A DNA stretch of 64,000 nucleotides from Paenibacillus xylanexedens. Lineage in GTDB: Bacteria; Bacillota; Bacilli; Paenibacillales; Paenibacillaceae. Under the pieces are notes generated by a model. It was not told where the DNA came from. It did not search any database and worked only from the letters and a program-made list of their open reading frames with translations. The stretch covers positions 1-64,000 of the forward strand of contig NZ_VEIO01000010.1 in NCBI RefSeq assembly GCF_007680605.1. Reading direction: 5' to 3'. Shown here one piece after another: positions 7,715 through 16,784 of this stretch. How positions within the stretch are numbered: the first letter of the stretch is position 1; each line of letters opens with the position of its first letter. A program made the translations under genes and the position numbers.

Positions 7715-8914
7715 ATGTCCAAACCAAAAGGCTTTGAAAAACCAACTGGCTTCCGTGACTATACACCGCATGTGGTGTCCAAGCTACGTAAAATTGAACG
7801 AAACGTACTGGAGTGCATGGAGCGCTGGGGTTATCGTCAGATTATAACGCCAACGATTGAGTATTACGACACAGTAGGGGTGGCTAGCTCTACTTCGGAT
7901 CGCAAATTGTTTAAATTGCTGAACAGCCGGGGAACGACACTGGTTCTGCGTTCTGATCTGACAGCTCCGATTGCGCGTGTAGTATCATCGATGCTCAAAG
8001 ATGAAGCTTTGCCGCTACGTCTGTCCTATCATGCGAATGTATTTCGTTCCATTGAAGAGGAAGCCGGACGGGAGGCTGAATTTTTCCAAACAGGTGTTGA
8101 ACTTGTAGGGGACGATTCCCCTGAGGCGGACGCTGAAGTGGTTGCACTTGCAATTGCCTCGTTGCAGGCAGCGGGTGTATCTTCTTTTAAAATAGCAATG
8201 GGCCATATGGGTTTTCTGAATGGACTGCTGGAAGAAGTGATTCCGGGTCAGACGGCTGAGCAGGAGCAATTAAAGGAAGGGCTTTTAGGACGTGATTATG
8301 TGGGCTACCGTCAGTCCATTGAAGCCTTGAACCTCGAACCCAAGCAGAAACAACAGCTTGAAGCCATTTTGCGTCTGCGTGGCGGGAAAGAAATATGCAC
8401 CCATGCGAGCGAACTTAGCTCAAGTGCTGAAGCTGCACAATCTATTGCACATCTGTGTGCAGTGTTTGAAGTATTGGAGGCCTATGGTGTCTCCGAGCAT
8501 GTGCTGATTGATCTGACGATGATCGGGGATTTCTCCTATTACACAGGCATGACATTTGAAGGTTACGCGGCAGAGCTGGGATCACCTGTATGTAGCGGCG
8601 GAAGATATGACAATCTGTTGCAGCAGTTCGGGCGAGCTCTTCCGGCTACAGGATTTGCGTTAAAAACAAATCGGATTATTGATGGTGTTCATGGTGTTAC
8701 TATTGAAGAGACGAAACCGGTACGTATTGAATATAGCCCGGATCGCCGTGCTGAGGCATTGACCGAAGCAGCGAGATTACGCAGTTTGGGTCAAAATGTA
8801 GTTACATCGCTTCTTGCTAATGAAAAGGCAGAGTCGAAACATGGAACATATGAAACGACTGCGGATCAGGTTGAACAGGTCATCATCTATGGATCGAAAA
8901 AGGGAGGAAACTGA
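7715..8914 (+). CDS. hisZ: ATP phosphoribosyltransferase regulatory subunit
   Basis: A 399-residue paralogue of histidyl-tRNA synthetase without tRNA-charging function. It forms the hetero-octamer with the short catalytic HisG and carries its histidine feedback site. Class II synthetase-like segments are visible: KPTGFRDYTP at the N-terminus, motif 2-like RLSYHANVFRS near 108 and the GGRYDNLLQQFG region near 305. GGGGTGA lies 10 nt before the ATG. It is the first gene of the his operon and ends 1 nt before hisG. Confidence 0.95.
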   Translation: MSKPKGFEKPTGFRDYTPHVVSKLRKIERNVLECMERWGYRQIITPTIEYYDTVGVASSTSDRKLFKLLNSRGTTLVLRSDLTAPIARVVSSMLKDEALPLRLSYHANVFRSIEEEAGREAEFFQTGVELVGDDSPEADAEVVALAIASLQAAGVSSFKIAMGHMGFLNGLLEEVIPGQTAEQEQLKEGLLGRDYVGYRQSIEALNLEPKQKQQLEAILRLRGGKEICTHASELSSSAEAAQSIAHLCAVFEVLEAYGVSEHVLIDLTMIGDFSYYTGMTFEGYAAELGSPVCSGGRYDNLLQQFGRALPATGFALKTNRIIDGVHGVTIEETKPVRIEYSPDRRAEALTEAARLRSLGQNVVTSLLANEKAESKHGTYETTADQVEQVIIYGSKKGGN

Positions 8915-8915
8915 G

Positions 8916-9575
8916 ATGTCGGATATTCTGAAGGTGGCGATGCCTAAGGGCCGCATCTATAAAAAGGCCTCCAAATTATTTCGTGAGGCAGGTCTGGACA
9001 TTCCGGAGGACGTGGACGATACACGCAAACTGGTGATTGAAGTGCCAGAAGCCGGGATGGAATTCATTATGGCCAAACCTGTGGATGTGCCAACCTACGT
9101 GGAGTATGGTGTTGCCGATATCGGCATTGTCGGGAAAGACGTGTTGCTTGAAGAGGATCGTGATGTGTATGAACTGCTGAATCTGGGCATTGCCCAGTGC
9201 CGTATGTCGGTTATCGGGTTACCGGACTGGAAGGCGGGTATCCAGCAACGAGTGGCGACCAAATACCCACGAATCGCTTCCCAGTACTTCCGTGAGCAAG
9301 GCCAACAGGTTGAGGTAATTAAGCTGAACGGATCAATTGAGCTTGCGCCTCTAATCGGACTGGCTGATCGGATCGTCGATCTGGTGGAGACCGGGCAGAC
9401 GTTGCGTGAGAACGGACTCGTGGAAATGACAGAAATTCTGAATATCACCAGTCGTCTGATTGCGAATCGGGTGAGCTACCGGATGAAAAATGCACGTATT
9501 CAGGCGCTGTGTGATGCACTTCAATCGGTTATTCCAAGTGGGAATGAGGTTTCTGCGGGAAGAGCGAGAAGATAG
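8916..9575 (+). CDS. hisG: ATP phosphoribosyltransferase catalytic subunit (short form)
   Basis: A 219-residue HisG of the short class that needs HisZ. It joins ATP and PRPP in the first step of histidine synthesis. The N-terminal MPKGRIYKKA motif and the PRPP-binding region ELAPLIGLADRIVDLVETG near 143-161 are present. The start at 8916 is set by AGGGAGG 7-8 nt upstream; the frame is open further upstream but only inside hisZ. Confidence 0.96.
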   Translation: MSDILKVAMPKGRIYKKASKLFREAGLDIPEDVDDTRKLVIEVPEAGMEFIMAKPVDVPTYVEYGVADIGIVGKDVLLEEDRDVYELLNLGIAQCRMSVIGLPDWKAGIQQRVATKYPRIASQYFREQGQQVEVIKLNGSIELAPLIGLADRIVDLVETGQTLRENGLVEMTEILNITSRLIANRVSYRMKNARIQALCDALQSVIPSGNEVSAGRARR

Positions 9576-9638
9576 AGGATAGATAGGAAGTCCATTGACT
9601 ATAGACAAGAGAAGCAGATAGGCGAGGAGGTTGTACGG

Positions 9639-10943
9639 ATGAAGATTGTATCAGCACGGGACTTTGACTTGAAACGGGAAGTGGAGTATGGTACACCGGA
9701 GCAAAATGAATCGGTACGGCGAATTGTCGCAGATATTCGCCGGGAAGGTGATGCGGCCCTGCTGCGTTACACGGAGCAGCTGGACCGTACGACGCTGACG
9801 GCTGCGCAGCTGCGCGTGCCGCAGGAGGAGCTCCAGGCAGCGTATGCAGCCGTTGAGCCATCTTTTGTGACGGCGATTCGCCAAGCCGCCGTCAATATTC
9901 GTGCGTTTCATGAGAAGCAGAAACGCAATTCGTGGATGGACTGGCAGCCGGATGGCAGTCTGCTCGGCCAGATTATTCGGCCGCTGAAGCGAGTCGGGGT
10001 GTATGTCCCTGGAGGGAAAGCAGCGTATCCATCGTCGGTGCTGATGAATGTCATTCCGGCACAGGTCGCAGGCGTGCCGGAAATTGTGCTTGTCACACCG
10101 CCGTCGACGAACGGGGGTGAGGGCATTAACCCGTACATTCTCGTGGCTGCCGCGGAAGCGGGCGTGAACGAGATGTACCGGGTTGGCGGCGCCCAGGCGA
10201 TCGCCGCCCTCGCTTACGGCACGGAGAGCATTGCCCCGGTCGACAAGATCTGTGGACCGGGTAATATCTACGTGGCGCTCGCGAAGCGCGAGGTATATGG
10301 GGCGGTCGATATCGACAGTATCGCCGGGCCAAGCGAGATTGTGGTGCTCGCCGATGACACGGCGAACCCGGTGTATGTCGCCGCGGACTTGTTGTCGCAG
10401 GCGGAGCACGACGAGATGGCATCGGCCATTCTCGTCACGAGTTCGGCCACGCTGGCGGAAGCGGTGCAGGCCGAGGTGAAGCGGCAGCTGGATGTGCTGC
10501 CGCGGCGTGATATCGCGTCTGCTTCCGTGGAGCAGCATGGTGCGATTATTGTGGTCCATTCCATCGACGAGGGAATCGATGTCGTGAACCGGCTTGCACC
10601 GGAGCATCTGGAGATCATGGTGCAGGAGCCTATGGCTTACGCTGGCCGGATCGAGAATGCCGGTGCCATCTTCCTCGGGCCGTATAGCTCTGAACCGGTG
10701 GGCGATTATTTCGCCGGACCGAATCATATTATTCCGACCAATGGAACGGCCCGGTTTAGCTCACCTGTAGATGTGGATGATTTTATCAAAAAATCGAGTC
10801 TGATTTATTATAGTAAAGAAGCATTGTTGCAGAACGGAGCGGCCATTATCGAATTAGCCCGTCATGAGGGGCTCGAAGGACACGCTCGTGCAATCGCTGT
10901 ACGTTTAGAACAGGAAGGAAAGGCGGAATCGGACAATGGATAA
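9639..10943 (+). CDS. hisD: Histidinol dehydrogenase
   Basis: A 434-residue zinc enzyme for the last two oxidation steps to L-histidine. The signature region with CGPGNIYVALAKR (about 205-217) and the zinc/catalytic segment LLSQAEHDEMASA near 250 are present. The middle of the gene is much richer in G and C than its neighbours; for example 43 of the 60 bases at 10141-10200 are G or C. GAGGAGG precedes the ATG. The end overlaps hisB by 8 nt. Confidence 0.97.
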   Translation: MKIVSARDFDLKREVEYGTPEQNESVRRIVADIRREGDAALLRYTEQLDRTTLTAAQLRVPQEELQAAYAAVEPSFVTAIRQAAVNIRAFHEKQKRNSWMDWQPDGSLLGQIIRPLKRVGVYVPGGKAAYPSSVLMNVIPAQVAGVPEIVLVTPPSTNGGEGINPYILVAAAEAGVNEMYRVGGAQAIAALAYGTESIAPVDKICGPGNIYVALAKREVYGAVDIDSIAGPSEIVVLADDTANPVYVAADLLSQAEHDEMASAILVTSSATLAEAVQAEVKRQLDVLPRRDIASASVEQHGAIIVVHSIDEGIDVVNRLAPEHLEIMVQEPMAYAGRIENAGAIFLGPYSSEPVGDYFAGPNHIIPTNGTARFSSPVDVDDFIKKSSLIYYSKEALLQNGAAIIELARHEGLEGHARAIAVRLEQEGKAESDNG

Positions 10944-11577
10944 TCAGAATAAGAGTGCAGGACAGGGTGGAGAGCTTCAAAATAATAGTGCAGTTCGCCA
11001 AGCGGATGTCGACCGCAAAACGAACGAAACCAATATTCAGCTGTCATTCAACGTAGATGGCTCAGGACAATCGAATATTGAAACGGATGTACCGTTTCTG
11101 AACCATATGCTCGATCTGTTCACAAAACATGGACAGTTTGACCTAAACGTACAGGCTCGCGGAGATATCGATATTGATGATCACCACACGGTTGAAGACA
11201 TCGGCATTTGTCTGGGACAGACGCTTTATCAGGCGCTCGGCGACAAACGTGGTATTAAGCGGTATGCGAGCGTGTTTGTACCGATGGATGAAGCGCTCGC
11301 ACAAGTTATCATTGATGTGAGTAACCGTCCGCACTTTGAATATCGGGCCGAGTACCCGTCACAACAAGTAGGCAGCTTTTCTACAGAGCTTGTGCATGAA
11401 TTTCTGTGGAAATTGGCGCTCGAAGCGCGGATTACGTTGCATGTCATCGTACACTACGGTCAGAACACACACCACATGATCGAAGCGGTCTTCAAAGCTC
11501 TCGGACGTGCGCTGGATGAAGCAACGATGATTGATCCACGAGTAACCGGAGTGCCCTCCACGAAGGGAGTGCTGTAG
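10936..11577 (+). CDS. hisB: Imidazoleglycerol-phosphate dehydratase
   Basis: A 213-residue single-function HisB. The manganese-binding His/Glu motifs DHHTVEDIG (about 76-84) and HHMIEAVFKA (about 178) are present. The first 25 residues (Asn/Gln/Ser-rich) precede the usual N-terminus, and no internal Met or good alternative codon is available, so the extension may be real. The start overlaps the end of hisD. Confidence 0.95.
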   Translation: MDNQNKSAGQGGELQNNSAVRQADVDRKTNETNIQLSFNVDGSGQSNIETDVPFLNHMLDLFTKHGQFDLNVQARGDIDIDDHHTVEDIGICLGQTLYQALGDKRGIKRYASVFVPMDEALAQVIIDVSNRPHFEYRAEYPSQQVGSFSTELVHEFLWKLALEARITLHVIVHYGQNTHHMIEAVFKALGRALDEATMIDPRVTGVPSTKGVL

Positions 11578-11580
11578 ACG

Positions 11581-12201
11581 ATGGCGATTGCAATTGTCGA
11601 TTACGGTATGGGGAACCTGCACAGCGTCGGCAAAGCGGTCGAACGTCTTGGCTATGAAGCGCTGGTCACGGGTGAGCGGGAAGCTATTCTTGGTGCGGAT
11701 GGTGTTATTTTGCCGGGGGTTGGTGCTTTTGGCGACGCGATGGTGCATTTGCGGGAGACGGGTTTGGATGTAGTCGTTAAAGAAGCGGCTGCTGGAACGA
11801 AACCGCTCCTTGGCATTTGTCTGGGCATGCAACTATTGTTCAGCTCCAGTGAGGAGCATGGTGAGCATGAAGGACTGGACATTTTACCGGGAAAAGTAGT
11901 GCGCTTCGCACCAAGTGAGCTGAAGGTTCCTCATATGGGATGGAACCGTTTGGAATTTCTACATCCTGAAAATCCACTCTTGGCCGGCCTGGATGCAGGG
12001 CATGTTTATTTTGTACACTCGTATCATGCACTTACCGAAAATAAGGGTGATCTGCTCGCTGTTACGGATTACGGACATCCCGTTACAGCCATTGTGGGTA
12101 GAGGTTCGAACTTTGGCATGCAGTTCCATCCCGAGAAGAGCGGTGAGCTTGGCATGAAACTGCTGGGCAACTTCCTGTCTTTGACGAGCTCAGTAGTTTA
12201 A
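11581..12201 (+). CDS. hisH: Imidazole glycerol phosphate synthase glutaminase subunit
   Basis: A 206-residue class I glutamine amidotransferase. The nucleophile cysteine sits in LLGICLGMQLLF near residue 80, and the His-Pro-Glu of QFHPEKSG near 183-186 completes the triad. It supplies ammonia to HisF (13123). It lies 3 nt after hisB. Confidence 0.96.
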   Translation: MAIAIVDYGMGNLHSVGKAVERLGYEALVTGEREAILGADGVILPGVGAFGDAMVHLRETGLDVVVKEAAAGTKPLLGICLGMQLLFSSSEEHGEHEGLDILPGKVVRFAPSELKVPHMGWNRLEFLHPENPLLAGLDAGHVYFVHSYHALTENKGDLLAVTDYGHPVTAIVGRGSNFGMQFHPEKSGELGMKLLGNFLSLTSSVV

Positions 12202-12357
12202 CATCAATATAAGCCTTATCGCGTATCAAGGTTATTCCAGTAAGCTGTATGTACTGTTATACTCATCTAAAACAAAATCAGTTATAAATATATTCAACTT
12301 GAAGCTACATGAAAGTTGAATCGAATTTCAATCGAATCCACACTCAGGAGGACTTGT

Positions 12358-13092
12358 ATGTCATCTTTTATCTTATATCCCGCGATCGATATCCGGGACG
12401 GCAAATGTGTAAGACTGGTGCAGGGTGATTATAATCAAGAAACGGTGTACAACGATGACCCGGTTCAGGTTGCGCTTAATTGGGAGAAGCAAGGCGGTAC
12501 ATACGTTCATCTGGTGGATCTGGATGGTGCCAAAGCAGGATACCCGGTTAACGATGAGTTGATAGGACGCATTGCATCCGCAGTGAGTGTACCTGTGCAG
12601 GTTGGGGGCGGGCTTCGTACAGTCACTGACGTTGAACGTTTATTGGGACTGGGTGTTAGCCGATTGATTATCGGGACAGCGGCGATTGAGGATCGTGCTT
12701 TTACGGAAGAAGTACTGGGACGTTACGGAGATAAAGTAGCGATCGGTATCGATGCGCGGGGCGGATATGTTGCCACTCGTGGCTGGCTTGAAACCTCCGA
12801 GGTACAGGCTGAAGTGCTGGCGAAGGAGCTTGCTGCTTATGGAGCGGAAACGTTTATCTTTACGGACATTTCCCGTGACGGTATGATGCAAGGGCCTAAT
12901 GTTGAGGCGATTGTGTCTCTTGCCAAAGCAAGCGGACGGACAGTTATTGCTTCTGGCGGTGTCAGTGTCATGGATGATTTGCTTCGCTTGAGTCGTCATA
13001 CAGATGACGGTGTTGGCGGAGCCATTGTAGGTAAAGCTCTGTATACGGGAAGTATTGATCTGGCTGAAGCAGTGCGTTTGGTTAACAAGTAA
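12358..13092 (+). CDS. hisA: Phosphoribosylformimino-AICAR ribotide isomerase
   Basis: A 244-residue TIM barrel, paralogous to HisF. AIDIRDGKCVRL at the N-terminus, the phosphate-binding VQVGGGLRT and the C-terminal ASGGVSVMDD motifs are visible. The start at 12358 is set by CAGGAGG 7 nt upstream; the upstream in-frame ATG at 12316 has no ribosome site. A gap of 156 nt separates it from hisH, unusual in this otherwise tight operon; I see no terminator in it. Confidence 0.95.
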   Translation: MSSFILYPAIDIRDGKCVRLVQGDYNQETVYNDDPVQVALNWEKQGGTYVHLVDLDGAKAGYPVNDELIGRIASAVSVPVQVGGGLRTVTDVERLLGLGVSRLIIGTAAIEDRAFTEEVLGRYGDKVAIGIDARGGYVATRGWLETSEVQAEVLAKELAAYGAETFIFTDISRDGMMQGPNVEAIVSLAKASGRTVIASGGVSVMDDLLRLSRHTDDGVGGAIVGKALYTGSIDLAEAVRLVNK

Positions 13093-13122
13093 CGGATAAT
13101 CGGGTAGAGAGGAAGAAACAGT

Positions 13123-13884
13123 ATGCTGGCAAAAAGAATCATTCCCTGTCTGGACGTGAAGGACGGCCGGGTCGTTAAAGGCGTGAACTTCGTCAATCTC
13201 CGCGATGCGGGTGATCCGGTAGAGCTGGCGGCACTGTACGACCGCGAAGGCGCGGACGAACTTGTATTTCTCGATATCTCCGCATCGGTGGAGGGCCGTG
13301 AAACGATGGAGGAAGTCGTAAGACAGACGGCAGGCGAAATTGCCATTCCGTTTACGGTAGGTGGCGGGATCTCCAAAGTGGAGGACATGAAGCGTATTTT
13401 GCGTGCAGGAGCGGACAAAATTGCGGTAAATACAGCGGCGGTACTTAATCCACAGATTATTGCGGATGGCGCACGCCGCTTTGGCTCGCAATGTATCGTG
13501 GTTGCTATTGATGCCAAGTATAACGAGGCGTGGGGTGAGTGGGAAGTCTACACCCACGGCGGACGGAAAGCATCTGGCATCAAAGCACTGGAGTGGGTTA
13601 AACAGGCCGAAGAACTGGGTGCAGGAGAAATTCTGTTAACCAGTATGGATGCAGACGGTACAAAAGACGGTTTTGATCTGAAGCTGACCGCTGCCGTTTC
13701 GGAATCGGTGAGCATTCCTGTAATTGCATCAGGCGGTGCAGGCAAAGAATCGCACTTCTATGATGTATTCACAACAGGCAAAGCGGACGCAGGTCTGGCT
13801 GCAACCATTTTCCACTATAAAGAAATTGCCGTACCGGCATTAAAACAACAATTACGAGAGCAAGGGGTGGAAATCCGTGACTAA
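13123..13884 (+). CDS. hisF: Imidazole glycerol phosphate synthase cyclase subunit
   Basis: A 253-residue TIM barrel with IPCLDVKDGRVVKG at 7-20 carrying the catalytic Asp11, TVGGGISKVED near 83, and ASGGAGKESH near 204. It works with HisH. Ribosome site GAGAGGAAG. Its end overlaps hisI. Confidence 0.97.
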   Translation: MLAKRIIPCLDVKDGRVVKGVNFVNLRDAGDPVELAALYDREGADELVFLDISASVEGRETMEEVVRQTAGEIAIPFTVGGGISKVEDMKRILRAGADKIAVNTAAVLNPQIIADGARRFGSQCIVVAIDAKYNEAWGEWEVYTHGGRKASGIKALEWVKQAEELGAGEILLTSMDADGTKDGFDLKLTAAVSESVSIPVIASGGAGKESHFYDVFTTGKADAGLAATIFHYKEIAVPALKQQLREQGVEIRD

Positions 13885-14623
13885 AGTGAGCGATGAAATC
13901 AAGGAGCAACTCTCCTTGGAGCAGGTTGTGGAGCATATTCGCTGGGATGAAGGATTAGTTCCTGCCATTGTGCAGGATGTGGATAGCCGTGAAGTGTTAA
14001 TGATGGCTTATATGAACCGTGAATCCCTCAAGCTATCACTTGAATCCGGTGAGACATGGTTCTGGTCACGTTCACGTCAGGAGTTGTGGAATAAAGGAGC
14101 AACTTCAGGCAATGTACAGAAGATCGTTTCTTTGAAATATGACTGCGACGGCGATACACTGCTAGTTGAAGTTAAACCGAAGGGGCCGGCTTGCCATACA
14201 GGTGCAGTGACTTGTTTCCATAATGAAATTATCGGGTTGTCCGCTAGTGAAACAGAACAAGACAACAAAGAAGAAGCGGGAAGCACTGCAAACTCCAGCG
14301 CGACCTCTTCATCTAATGCGGAAAGCCGCTTCGAGGTTCTGGCTGAACTGGAATCCGTCATTGCTGAGCGTGAGCGCGAACGTCCAGAAGGTGCGTATAC
14401 CACGTATCTCTTCGACAAAGGTGTCGATAAAATCTTGAAAAAAATCGGTGAGGAAGCCTCCGAGACGATTATTGCCGCGAAAAATAAAGACAATGACGAG
14501 CTTCGTCTTGAAGTCAGTGACTTGATGTATCACTTGCTCGTATTGCTCCAAGAGCGCAAGCTGCCGCTGGATGACATCATGTCGGAATTGAGCCGCCGTC
14601 ACGAACGGCCACGCCGCGATTAG
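13877..14623 (+). CDS. hisIE: Bifunctional phosphoribosyl-AMP cyclohydrolase / phosphoribosyl-ATP pyrophosphatase
   Basis: A 248-residue fusion. The HisI domain (about 15-120) carries the zinc-binding CDGDTLL and HTGAVTCF motifs and the ETWFWSRSRQELWNKG signature. The HisE domain (about 150-248) has YTTYLFDKGVDKILKKIGEE. They are joined by a Ser/Thr/Glu-rich linker of about 30 residues. It starts with GTG, overlapping the hisF stop by 8 nt, with AAGGGGTGG upstream. Confidence 0.96.
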   Translation: MTKVSDEIKEQLSLEQVVEHIRWDEGLVPAIVQDVDSREVLMMAYMNRESLKLSLESGETWFWSRSRQELWNKGATSGNVQKIVSLKYDCDGDTLLVEVKPKGPACHTGAVTCFHNEIIGLSASETEQDNKEEAGSTANSSATSSSNAESRFEVLAELESVIAERERERPEGAYTTYLFDKGVDKILKKIGEEASETIIAAKNKDNDELRLEVSDLMYHLLVLLQERKLPLDDIMSELSRRHERPRRD

Positions 14624-14637
14624 GAGGCGAACGCTGA

Positions 14638-15477
14638 ATGCGTATAGACTACCACACCCACCATGAACGCTGCGGACATGCTGTTGGCAAGCTGGAAGAA
14701 TACGTGCAACGCGGGATCGCCATCGGTCTGTCCCAGATTGGGTTGTCTGATCATATGCCGCTCCTGCATGTAGATCCGGCTGAATATTATCCAGAGATGG
14801 CTATGCCTATGGATGAACTGCCACGATATGTCGAGGAATGTTTCACCTTGAAGGAACGGTACCGCGGGCAGATTGATGTCCGTGTCGGTCTTGAAGGGGA
14901 TTATATCGAAGGCTTTGAATCGGAGATTCGTTCGATTATTGAACGTTATCCATGGGATTATGTCATTGGCTCCGTGCATTTTCTGGGTGAATGGGATATT
15001 ACCGATTTCCGTCAGACTCACCACTGGGAAGGCAAGGATGTCCTTGAAGTATACCGCCAGTATTATGATGCTGTAAGCAAAGCAGCCGCTACAGGGTTGT
15101 ATGATATCATAGGGCACTCGGATGTAATCAAACGTTTTGGATATGTGCCTTCACCTGAGCAAAATGAGGAACGCATTGCACTGGAGGATGCGGCTTTGCA
15201 AGCTATTGCAAAAAGTGGCTGTGCTATGGAGCTAAATGCATCAGGCTTGTCCAAGCCATGTGCAGAGATGTTTCCAAGTCGAAGAATGCTGACCGAAGCG
15301 ATTCGATTGGGCATCCCTCTAACGATGGGATCGGATGCACATGATCCCATGAAGTTAGGCGATTATCTGCCTGAGGCAGAAGCGCTTTTACATGAACTCG
15401 GCTGTAAGCAAGTGGCTGTGTTTGAAAGCCGCCAGCGCTCGTTCATTCCTTTAAATGTAGACAGCAGTGGAGTATAA
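14638..15477 (+). CDS. hisJ: Histidinol-phosphatase (PHP family)
   Basis: A 279-residue PHP-domain phosphatase. DYHTHHERCGHA at the N-terminus supplies metal ligands, with further ligands in GLEGDYIEGFE, GSVHFLGEWDI, GHSDVIKRFG and MGSDAHDP. This is the Bacillus-type histidinol phosphate phosphatase that completes the pathway, since HisB here lacks a phosphatase domain. TAGGAGGCG precedes the ATG, 14 nt after hisIE. Confidence 0.93.
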   Translation: MRIDYHTHHERCGHAVGKLEEYVQRGIAIGLSQIGLSDHMPLLHVDPAEYYPEMAMPMDELPRYVEECFTLKERYRGQIDVRVGLEGDYIEGFESEIRSIIERYPWDYVIGSVHFLGEWDITDFRQTHHWEGKDVLEVYRQYYDAVSKAAATGLYDIIGHSDVIKRFGYVPSPEQNEERIALEDAALQAIAKSGCAMELNASGLSKPCAEMFPSRRMLTEAIRLGIPLTMGSDAHDPMKLGDYLPEAEALLHELGCKQVAVFESRQRSFIPLNVDSSGV

Positions 15478-15566
15478 TAAGGGTAAAATAACCTTATATA
15501 CGAGTTGGATTCTCCAACATAACTATACAAGGAATTATGATCGGGGATAACCCGCGGGAGGGCATT

Positions 15567-16514
15567 ATGCAGCATTCGTTACGTATTTTTTCCGGTTCAT
15601 CTAACCCTAAGCTTGCAGAGCAGGTATGCGACAAGCTGGGAGTACAACTGGGTAAGATTAAACTGTCCCGGTTCAAGAGCGGAGAAATATACGTTCATTA
15701 CGAAGAAACGATCCGCAATTGTGATGTGTTTTTGATACAGTCTTTGTCTCATCCGATCAATGAACTGTTTGTCGAATTACTTGTTATGATTGATGCGGCA
15801 AAACGAGCGTCGGCGCGCACGGTAAATATTATCGTTCCGTATTACGGTTATGCTCGGCAAGAGCGGAAGTCTGCTCCACGTGAGCCTATCTCGGCCAAGA
15901 TGGTTGCAGATGTATTAACGACAGCGGGTGCAAGCCGGGTGGTTACGATTGATCTGCATGCGGCTGCAATTCAGGGATTCTTCAACATTCCGGTAGATCA
16001 CATGACTTCACTGGACTTAATCAGCGAATACCTGCTCAGCAAAGAGATCAAAAACCCGGTTGTGGTTTCTCCTGATGCAGGACGAGCATCCATGGCGGAG
16101 AAGCTGGCGAATCGTCTGGATTCACCATTTGCGATCATGATCAAGAAACGTCCAAGTCATAATGAATCGATTATCACGCATGTTATCGGTGACGTTGAGG
16201 GACGAACGCCGATTATTATCGAGGACCTGATCGATACAGGTACAACGATTGTAAATGTTGTTGAAGGGTTAAAGGAACGCGGTGCAGAGAATGCATATGT
16301 TTGCGCAACGCATGGCTTGTTCTCGGATGGAGCAGTAAGCAAACTAAATCATCCATCCATTACGGAGGTTGTGGTAACAGATTCCATTGCACTGCCGGAG
16401 GATCACCCGGATTGTTTTAAAGTATTACCCGTCGCGCCAATGCTTTCACGAGCTATCCGCATCATTGTTGATGGTGGATCTATGGCCACACTGTTTAAGG
16501 ACTCCGGTATTTAA
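15567..16514 (+). CDS. prs: Ribose-phosphate pyrophosphokinase, divergent paralogue
   Basis: A 315-residue PRPP synthetase. The core motifs VPYYGYARQERKS (flexible loop), TIDLHAAAIQGFF and the ribose-5-phosphate loop EDLIDTGTTI are present. Several differ from the housekeeping Prs: SRFKSGEI instead of SRFSDGEI, PDAGRASMAEK instead of a PDxGGVxRA-type loop, and IDTGTT instead of IDTAGT. It closes the his operon and makes the PRPP used by HisG. The start at 15567 follows GGGAGGG by 4-5 nt; an upstream in-frame ATG at 15537 is less well supported. A terminator follows. Confidence 0.87.
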   Translation: MQHSLRIFSGSSNPKLAEQVCDKLGVQLGKIKLSRFKSGEIYVHYEETIRNCDVFLIQSLSHPINELFVELLVMIDAAKRASARTVNIIVPYYGYARQERKSAPREPISAKMVADVLTTAGASRVVTIDLHAAAIQGFFNIPVDHMTSLDLISEYLLSKEIKNPVVVSPDAGRASMAEKLANRLDSPFAIMIKKRPSHNESIITHVIGDVEGRTPIIIEDLIDTGTTIVNVVEGLKERGAENAYVCATHGLFSDGAVSKLNHPSITEVVVTDSIALPEDHPDCFKVLPVAPMLSRAIRIIVDGGSMATLFKDSGI

Positions 16515-16563
16515 TTTTATGATGAGATAACCGGGTACATCACAGTCCAATCTCGTTTCATGT

Positions 16564-16605
16564 TCCGTGTCTGAGTGCATTTGCTCAGCACGGTATTTTT
16601 GTTTT
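16564..16605 (+). terminator. Terminator of the his-prs operon
   Basis: CCGTG and CTGAG pair with CTCAG and CACGG in a two-part stem, followed by TATTTTTGTTTT. Confidence 0.9.
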
Positions 16606-16648
16606 GACTCCACGAATTGAATTCTGTGCTTTGCTGTTTGGTCGCTTG

Positions 16649-16657
16649 TGATATAAT
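16649..16657 (+). promoter_or_regulatory. Extended -10 promoter of the AraC-type regulator
   Basis: TG-A-TATAAT at 16649-16657 is a consensus extended -10; no good -35 accompanies it. It lies about 130 nt before the regulator start. Confidence 0.5.
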
Positions 16658-16784
16658 AACTATAAATATTATGAAATGATAGCGTTTTATTTATAGATGA
16701 ATCTGGAATGGTTTTGTTACGGATACTAAACAGTAGAACCACGGCTGATGGACATTGGCATCGTGGAGTGAGGAGTGGGGTCTA

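Noticed and set aside
9651..10727. 358-codon open frame on the minus strand over hisD
   Set aside because: Antisense in the GC-rich part of hisD; Arg/His-rich with no domain.
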